From positions 1 through 10,404 of the forward strand of contig CANJKD010000030.1 in the NCBI GenBank assembly GCA_947474415.1: 10,404 bases of DNA, read 5' to 3'. Made by a program: the position numbers and the translations under genes. Each line of letters begins with the position of its first letter. Positions within the stretch are counted from its first letter, which is position 1. The stretch comes from Burkholderiales bacterium (GTDB taxonomy: Bacteria > Pseudomonadota > Gammaproteobacteria > Burkholderiales > Burkholderiaceae_C). The notes beneath the pieces were generated by a model. That model made no database searches. It worked only from the letters and a program-made list of their open reading frames with translations, and was not told the DNA's origin. Below, piece by piece: positions 6,687 through 10,404 of this stretch.

Positions 6687-8228
6687 ATGTCCGCACCCCA
6701 CGACCTTGAGCACGAGGCCATTGCGCATGGGCAGCGAGCACCCGCCTGCACGATGGTCATTTTTGGCGCTGCCGGCGACCTGACCAAGCGCCTGCTGATC
6801 CCCGCGCTGTACAACCTGGCACGTACCGGCTTGTTGCCCGAACACTTTGCGTTGATCGGCATGGACCGGCTTGAAATGTCCGACGCGGCATTCCGTGCGC
6901 ATCTCGACGCTGCCTTGCGAGCGTTCGCTGCCGACAAGCACTATGCGCAGGCGCTCGACGAAACCCACTGGAACGAGTTGCTGCAACGCATTACGTACCT
7001 GCAGGGAGATTTCGGCGAGGCGCAGGCCTATGAGCGCCTGCGCGACAAGCTGGCGGCGGGCGAGCTCGCGCAACGCAGCGCTGACAACGTGCTGTTTTAC
7101 CTGGCCGTGGCGGCCCGGTTCTTCGGTGGCATCGTCGATCATCTCGGCGCGGCAGGCCTGGTCACCGAAGCGCCGGGGCGCTGGCGCCGGGTGGTGGTCG
7201 AAAAGCCGTTCGGCCACGATGTGCAGTCGGCACGCGCTCTGAACGCCCAGTTGCGCCGCCACTTGGCCGAGCCCCAGATTTACCGCATGGACCATTTCCT
7301 GGGCAAGGAGACCGTGCAGAACATCATGCTGATGCGTTTTGCGAACAGCATTTTCGAGCCGCTGTGGAACCGCGATCACATCGATCATGTGCAGATCACG
7401 GTGGCGGAGACGGTGGGGGTCGAGAACCGCGCCGGGTTTTACGAGGGTACCGGCGCGCTGCGCGACATGGTGCCCAACCACGTCTTCCAACTGCTGGCGC
7501 TGACGGCCATGGAACCTCCCGCGTCGTTCGCGCCGGACGCCGTGCGCAGCGAAAAGACCAAGGTTCTTACCGCCGTGCACCGGGTTGACGCGGCGTGCGA
7601 CTCGGTGCGGGGCCAGTACGTGGTTGGCGAACGCGATGGCCACCTGCTGCGTGGCTACCGTGAGGAAGTGGGCGTTTCGGCCATCAGCATGGCCGAAACC
7701 TACGTGGCCATGCAACTCGGCGTCGACAACTGGCGCTGGTCAGGCGTGCCGTTTTACCTTCGCACGGGCAAGGCGATGAGCAAGCGTAGCAGCGAGATCG
7801 TGATCCAGTTCAAGCGGCCGCCGCTGTCGCTGTTTCGGGACACCGCCACCAAAGCGCTGACACCCAACGCACTGGTGCTCAAGCTGCAACCCGATGAAGG
7901 GGCGGCACTGATGTTCGGTGCCAAGATCCCCGGCCCCAGCCTTTCGATCGGCCAGGTGCACATGGACTTTCACTACAAAGACTATTTCCAGAATGCACCC
8001 AGCACCGGCTACGAAACCTTGATCTACGACTGCATGATCGGCGACGCGACGCTGTTCCAACGCTCCGACAGTGTGATCGCAGGCTGGGAAATCGTCCAAC
8101 CCATCCTGGACTACTGGGCCCAGGATGCCCAGGCGCCCCTCGCGACCTACGCCACGGGCTCCGAAGGTCCGGCGCAGGCCGATGCCTTGCTGCAGGCCAG
8201 CGGGCGGGTATGGAAGCGGCTGGCGTGA
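6687..8228 (+). CDS. zwf: Glucose-6-phosphate 1-dehydrogenase
   Basis: Oxidises glucose 6-phosphate to 6-phosphogluconolactone with reduction of NAD(P)+, the first step of the oxidative pentose-phosphate and Entner-Doudoroff routes, in the cytoplasm. At 513 residues it has the usual length. Motifs: nucleotide-binding GAAGDLTKR (27-35, Ala where GASGDL is commoner), VVEKPFGHD (170-178), the substrate/catalytic motif YRMDHFLGKE (199-208) with Asp202-His203, and GALRDMVPNH (256-265), whose His265 aligns with the general base of the Leuconostoc enzyme. VPFYLRTGKAM lies further on. ATG 6687 follows the gnd stop by 3 bases, implying translational coupling. Its stop is 36 bases from the end of a convergent broken minus-strand gene; no clear terminator separates them. 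The position within a flagellar region is unusual, but the protein itself looks intact. Confidence 0.97.
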   Translation: MSAPHDLEHEAIAHGQRAPACTMVIFGAAGDLTKRLLIPALYNLARTGLLPEHFALIGMDRLEMSDAAFRAHLDAALRAFAADKHYAQALDETHWNELLQRITYLQGDFGEAQAYERLRDKLAAGELAQRSADNVLFYLAVAARFFGGIVDHLGAAGLVTEAPGRWRRVVVEKPFGHDVQSARALNAQLRRHLAEPQIYRMDHFLGKETVQNIMLMRFANSIFEPLWNRDHIDHVQITVAETVGVENRAGFYEGTGALRDMVPNHVFQLLALTAMEPPASFAPDAVRSEKTKVLTAVHRVDAACDSVRGQYVVGERDGHLLRGYREEVGVSAISMAETYVAMQLGVDNWRWSGVPFYLRTGKAMSKRSSEIVIQFKRPPLSLFRDTATKALTPNALVLKLQPDEGAALMFGAKIPGPSLSIGQVHMDFHYKDYFQNAPSTGYETLIYDCMIGDATLFQRSDSVIAGWEIVQPILDYWAQDAQAPLATYATGSEGPAQADALLQASGRVWKRLA

Positions 8229-8264
8229 GCGTGCCTTCGGGTTGGCCGCCGCGCGGTAGCCGCT

Positions 8265-8581
8265 TCACGTCTGGACCCACGCCCGGGCCCACGCCGTGGC
8301 CTGCCAGCGGTTGATGTCCGGCGTGGTGAGGCGGTGGGTGACCACCACGGCTGAATCCCCACGTTTGGCGCCGTGCACGCTCGGGCTTGCCAGGTCGGGT
8401 GCCGCTTGCGCGCCGTCCAGCCGCCACTCGTGTTCGATGCCGCCCTTGATGCGCTGGTGCACGACGAAAGCCCGTCGCCTTCACGCCGTGCGGTGATGTG
8501 GGCGCGGCGTCGGTGGCCAGCCAGCAGCGCCAGCACCCGCCCTGGCACCGGCGTGCCCATCGCCGGCGGCGGTTCTGTCAA
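8265..8581 (-). pseudogene. Frameshifted small gene of unknown family (about 105 residues if repaired)
   Basis: I do not recognise this protein. On the minus strand one frame starts at TTG 8581 (or ATG 8560) and reads VPGRVLALLAGHRRRAHIT up to about 8474. The neighbouring frame then continues from 8474 to the TGA at 8265-8267 with AFVVHQRIKGGIEHEWRLDG, VVVTHRLTTPDINRWQ and AWARAWVQT. In this second part 60 of 69 codons end in G or C, which fits genuine coding in this genome. Moving between the parts needs one base restored near 8471-8476 (a C before the GGG on the minus strand). This could be a one-base deletion, an assembly error or a -1 frameshift. No strong ribosome site is seen. Convergent with zwf, 36 bases apart, and divergent from the FliK-like gene. 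Confidence 0.45.
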
Positions 8582-8631
8582 AGCACCGATTCAGACCGCC
8601 CAGCCTGATTTTGCGAAGGGCTCGCACCGTC

Positions 8632-8675
8632 GAGCCGATACATAAAGCGTAAACTATATAAAATGAGATACACAG
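8632..8675. promoter_or_regulatory. AT-rich divergent promoter-like island upstream of the FliK-like gene
   Basis: A sharp AT-rich patch contains TATAAAAT (8657-8664) on the plus strand and TATAGT on the minus strand, both -10-like. GCCGATAC at 8634-8641 matches seven of eight bases of the sigma-28 (FliA) -10 consensus GCCGATAA, but the -35 slot near 8614-8618 does not read TAAA. The patch lies between the unknown minus-strand gene and the FliK-like gene, about 150 bases ahead of the latter, so it may drive either or both. Exact promoter class is not established. Confidence 0.4.
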
Positions 8676-8810
8676 AAGGTCGGCCGCAGGTCGGCTACGC
8701 CAGCGGTTCAGCGTTGTTCCGCAGTGCGGGTCCCGCAGCTGCACGAGGGCTGTTGGCGGCAATCTGCGTGGTGGTCTGGCCTGGCCTGAGCCGCTGAGCG
8801 ACCAAGAACC

Positions 8811-9824
8811 ATGTTCCCTGTCGTGCCCCCCGGCGGGGTGGATCCCGGGCTGGCCCGCCGGCTCGAGCCGGCCGGCATAAGCGCCAACAACGGCGTGCTG
8901 CCGTTGGCTGCACTGGAAGCGCATGCGCCGCGCGCGCCGGCGTTGCCGGTCGGCCCACTCGAGGCACAAGCCACGCGCGTGCAGGCCGAACCGCCGGCCG
9001 TACCGGAACTGCCCGCTGCGCGCCGCATGCCGGGCCCTGCAGAGCTGGCGTCGGTTGCAGGACCGGCGCTGAACCGCGCGGCCTGGGTGGCGCCGCAGCT
9101 GCAACTTCTGCTGCAATGGCTGCATCAGCTTGGCATGGCTGAAGACGCCGCCGGGCCGCTGCCCATGGTGCGCTGGCCGCCCGCCGGCCAGCCCCTCGGC
9201 AGTACGCCGGCAGAAGCCCTTCAACACTTGCGCGACACGCTCGGGCGCTCGCCGCTGTTCGCCGCCAACCCGCGCACGCCCGCCGTGTTGGCCGCGCTGG
9301 CGGCGGCGCCCTGGGGTGCGGCAGCGGCCGCTGGCGGTGAAGGTGCGGGCCCGCCCGGCGCGCCACTGGGGCCCGCCGCGAATCTTGCCACGGTGCCGGA
9401 CGCGGGGTTAGCAAGCCAGGCGTCCACGTCCGCGCCTGCGGCTGCGGCTGCGAACACGCCGGTCGAACACACCCAACAGGCGCTGCAACTGCTGCTGCAC
9501 GGGCGGCTGCAGTGGGAGGGCCAGCTGACGCCCGGCGTGCCGGCGCGGTTGGAGCGCCAGGATGCCTGGCTGGAGGATCCGCGGCAGCCCGGCAGCCTGC
9601 AGCGAGGCAGCTTGCTGCGCGTCGAGATCGATCTGCCCGAGACGGGGCGGCTGGTGGTGCTGGCGCAGCAGGTGGGTACGAATTTCAGCGTGAGTCTGCT
9701 GCCTGGTGAGCGCCATGCGGCGCGTTTTGAGGCGGCGCTGGCCGATCTGCGGCAAGCGCTGGCGCCGCTGGCTGACCCGCCCGTTGAACTCGCGCTGCAG
9801 GCCAGGCGCGGCGCTCCGTTATGA
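8811..9824 (+). CDS. FliK-like protein (flagellar hook-length control C-terminal domain)
   Basis: FliK is the secreted ruler of the flagellar hook; its C-terminal domain contacts FlhB and switches export from hook to filament substrates. This 337-residue protein has a Pro/Ala-rich, low-complexity N-terminal part (1-90), a helical piece (VAPQLQLLLQWLHQLGM, 93-109) and an Ala/Gly-rich linker (160-215). Its C-terminal part resembles the Flg_hook domain: LLLHGRLQWEGQLTPG (227-242), RGSLLRVEIDLPETGRLVVL (265-284), GTNFSVSLLPG (289-299) and a closing helix. It is of the FliK-like kind paired with FhlB, as in Bacillus ylqG-ylqH, rather than necessarily the main FliK. ATG 8811 has only a poor ribosome site (AAGAAC). 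The fhlB start overlaps its stop (ATGA), so the pair is translationally coupled. Confidence 0.75.
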   Translation: MFPVVPPGGVDPGLARRLEPAGISANNGVLPLAALEAHAPRAPALPVGPLEAQATRVQAEPPAVPELPAARRMPGPAELASVAGPALNRAAWVAPQLQLLLQWLHQLGMAEDAAGPLPMVRWPPAGQPLGSTPAEALQHLRDTLGRSPLFAANPRTPAVLAALAAAPWGAAAAAGGEGAGPPGAPLGPAANLATVPDAGLASQASTSAPAAAAANTPVEHTQQALQLLLHGRLQWEGQLTPGVPARLERQDAWLEDPRQPGSLQRGSLLRVEIDLPETGRLVVLAQQVGTNFSVSLLPGERHAARFEAALADLRQALAPLADPPVELALQARRGAPL

Positions 9825-10141
9825 GCCGGCCGCCAACCAACCCGAGCCAGGCCGTGGCGCTGCGCTACGAAGCGAACGCAATGGCGCCGCGCATCGTCGC
9901 CAAAGGCGAGGGCTTCGTCGCGCAGGTGCTGGTCGAGCGCGCCCAGGCGGCGGGCGTACCGGTGAGCGAGGCGCCTGAACTGGTTCAACTGCTGATGAAG
10001 CTCGACTTGAACGAGGTGATTCCGCCGCAGCTGTACGCGGTTGTGGCGCAGGTGCTGGTGTGGGCCTACAGCGTAGACGACCGCGTGGCCCCGGGTGAAT
10101 TGCTTGGCCATCTGAGTGGCGCTGAACGCCGGCCACTTTGA
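9821..10141 (+). CDS. fhlB: FhlB, FlhB-like C-terminal-domain protein
   Basis: This 106-residue protein corresponds to the cytoplasmic C-terminal domain of the flagellar export switch FlhB without its membrane part. The block TNPSQAVALRYEAN (6-19) replaces the FlhB motif NPTHYAVALRYD, followed by APRIVAKGEGFVAQVLVERA, GVPVSEAPELVQLL and an IPPQLYAVVAQVLVWAY end typical of FlhB. FlhB normally cleaves itself between Asn and Pro of NPTH. Here Asn7-Pro8 are kept but Thr-His become Ser-Gln, and the protein starts just before this point, so it mimics the already separated C-terminal piece. In Helicobacter the similar FlhX acts as a spare part for truncated FlhB. It overlaps the FliK-like gene by 4 bases. 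Likely a modulator of substrate switching; its exact role here is inference. Confidence 0.88.
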   Translation: MSRPPTNPSQAVALRYEANAMAPRIVAKGEGFVAQVLVERAQAAGVPVSEAPELVQLLMKLDLNEVIPPQLYAVVAQVLVWAYSVDDRVAPGELLGHLSGAERRPL

Positions 10142-10153
10142 CACGCGGTGCAC

Positions 10154-10194
10154 GCGGCAACCAGAGAAGGTCGCTGCCCCGGTCGGCTGTTTTT
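10154..10194 (+). terminator. Possible terminator between fhlB and the convergent His-rich gene
   Basis: GCGGCAACC (10154-10162) can pair with GGTCGCTGC (10169-10177) across a six-base loop, with one mismatch and one G-U. A run of five T follows at 10190-10194, but 12 bases after the stem rather than directly. It lies in the 51-base gap between converging genes, where a terminator is expected. Structure and spacing make it only tentative. Confidence 0.3.
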
Positions 10195-10365
10195 ACTCGT
10201 GCGTGCCGGGCGTGTGCTCGGGGTGGTGTTTCGAATGATGCTTGGCGTGGTGCTTGGTGGCGTGTTCGTGGTGCTCAGCGCCCGTGTGCCATGTGCACGT
10301 GATGCGCCTTGTGGCGCCTCGCAATGGTGATGGGCGGCGTCCTCGCAGTGGTTGTGGTTGCTCAC
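10193..10365 (-). pseudogene. Histidine-rich small protein gene split over three frames
   Basis: GTG at 10365 has a good Shine-Dalgarno (AGGA, 10375-10372 on the minus strand, 6-base gap) and begins MSNHNHCEDAAHHHCE (10365-10318). The next frame then gives RHKAHHVHMAHGR (10316-10278), ended by TGA. The third frame gives EHHEHATKHHAK then HHSKHHPEHTPGTHE, and a TAA at 10195-10193. Both shifts skip one base in the same direction (10317 and 10277). Joined, it would be about 56 residues with 21 His and two Cys, suggesting a metal-binding (Ni, Zn or Cu) or pH-responsive peptide. It may be a decayed gene, a gene hit by assembly indels, or CA-rich low-complexity DNA. If read without shifts, the first frame loses its His richness. 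No family name is assigned. Confidence 0.45.
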
Positions 10366-10404
10366 AATGCTTCCTGACAATGGTTAACTGCCAAGAAATG
10401 TGAA

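Noticed and set aside
6024..7715. 563-codon open frame on the minus strand across gnd and zwf
   Set aside because: It lies antisense to two intact, well-recognised enzymes and gives a low-information Arg/His/Gln-rich product; it is a shadow of GC-rich coding DNA.
8663..8797. 44-codon open frame from ATG 8663 ending 13 bases before the FliK-like start, with a hydrophobic tail
   Set aside because: There is no ribosome site, the ATG overlaps the putative -10 region, and only about 30 of 44 codons end in G or C, unlike true genes here.
10148..10330. Plus-strand 60-codon hydrophobic open frame at the window end
   Set aside because: It is the complement of the histidine-rich minus-strand sequence (CAC/CAT read as GTG/ATG), which explains its Val/Met/Leu-rich composition.

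Overview
The window is GC-rich chromosomal DNA from a flagellated Gram-negative bacterium. A proteobacterium, probably a betaproteobacterium, is most likely. This rests on family resemblance (an IS1595-type transposase of the sort common in beta- and gammaproteobacteria, an adjacent gnd-zwf pair, a FliK-like/FhlB pair and two FliS paralogues) and was not tested by any search.

Layout: (1) 1-262, the C-terminal part of a flagellar export chaperone FliS. (2) 252-2693, minus strand, a large TPR plus GT41 (O-GlcNAc-transferase/SPINDLY-like) glycosyltransferase whose 3' end overlaps that of fliS. (3) 2694-3332, an AT-rich control-like island followed by a decayed, 5'-truncated IS1595-family transposase. 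(4) 3333-4832, a GT2 glycosyltransferase with a helical, probably TPR-like C-terminal half. (5) 4833-5269, non-coding, with three consecutive hairpins and a putative promoter. (6) 5270-8228, a second complete fliS, then gnd (6-phosphogluconate dehydrogenase, short NAD-type) and zwf (glucose-6-phosphate dehydrogenase), closely spaced and probably one transcript. (7) 8229-8810, a probable frameshifted minus-strand gene of unknown family and an AT-rich island. (8) 8811-10141, a FliK-like protein and FhlB, which resembles the free C-terminal domain of FlhB; the two genes overlap by 4 bases. (9) 10193-10365, minus strand, a very histidine-rich small gene split over three frames.

The most coherent reading is a flagellar filament/export locus carrying a protein-glycosylation module. 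FliS binds flagellin in the cytoplasm before export. A cytoplasmic GT41 enzyme with TPRs and a GT2 enzyme lie between two FliS paralogues and could glycosylate flagellin. FliK-like and FhlB proteins belong to the substrate-specificity side of the flagellar type III export machine. The gnd-zwf pair is an oxidative pentose-phosphate module with no direct flagellar role that sits inside this locus. The transposase fossil and two apparently broken small genes suggest the region has been rearranged. No tRNA, rRNA or CRISPR array was seen.
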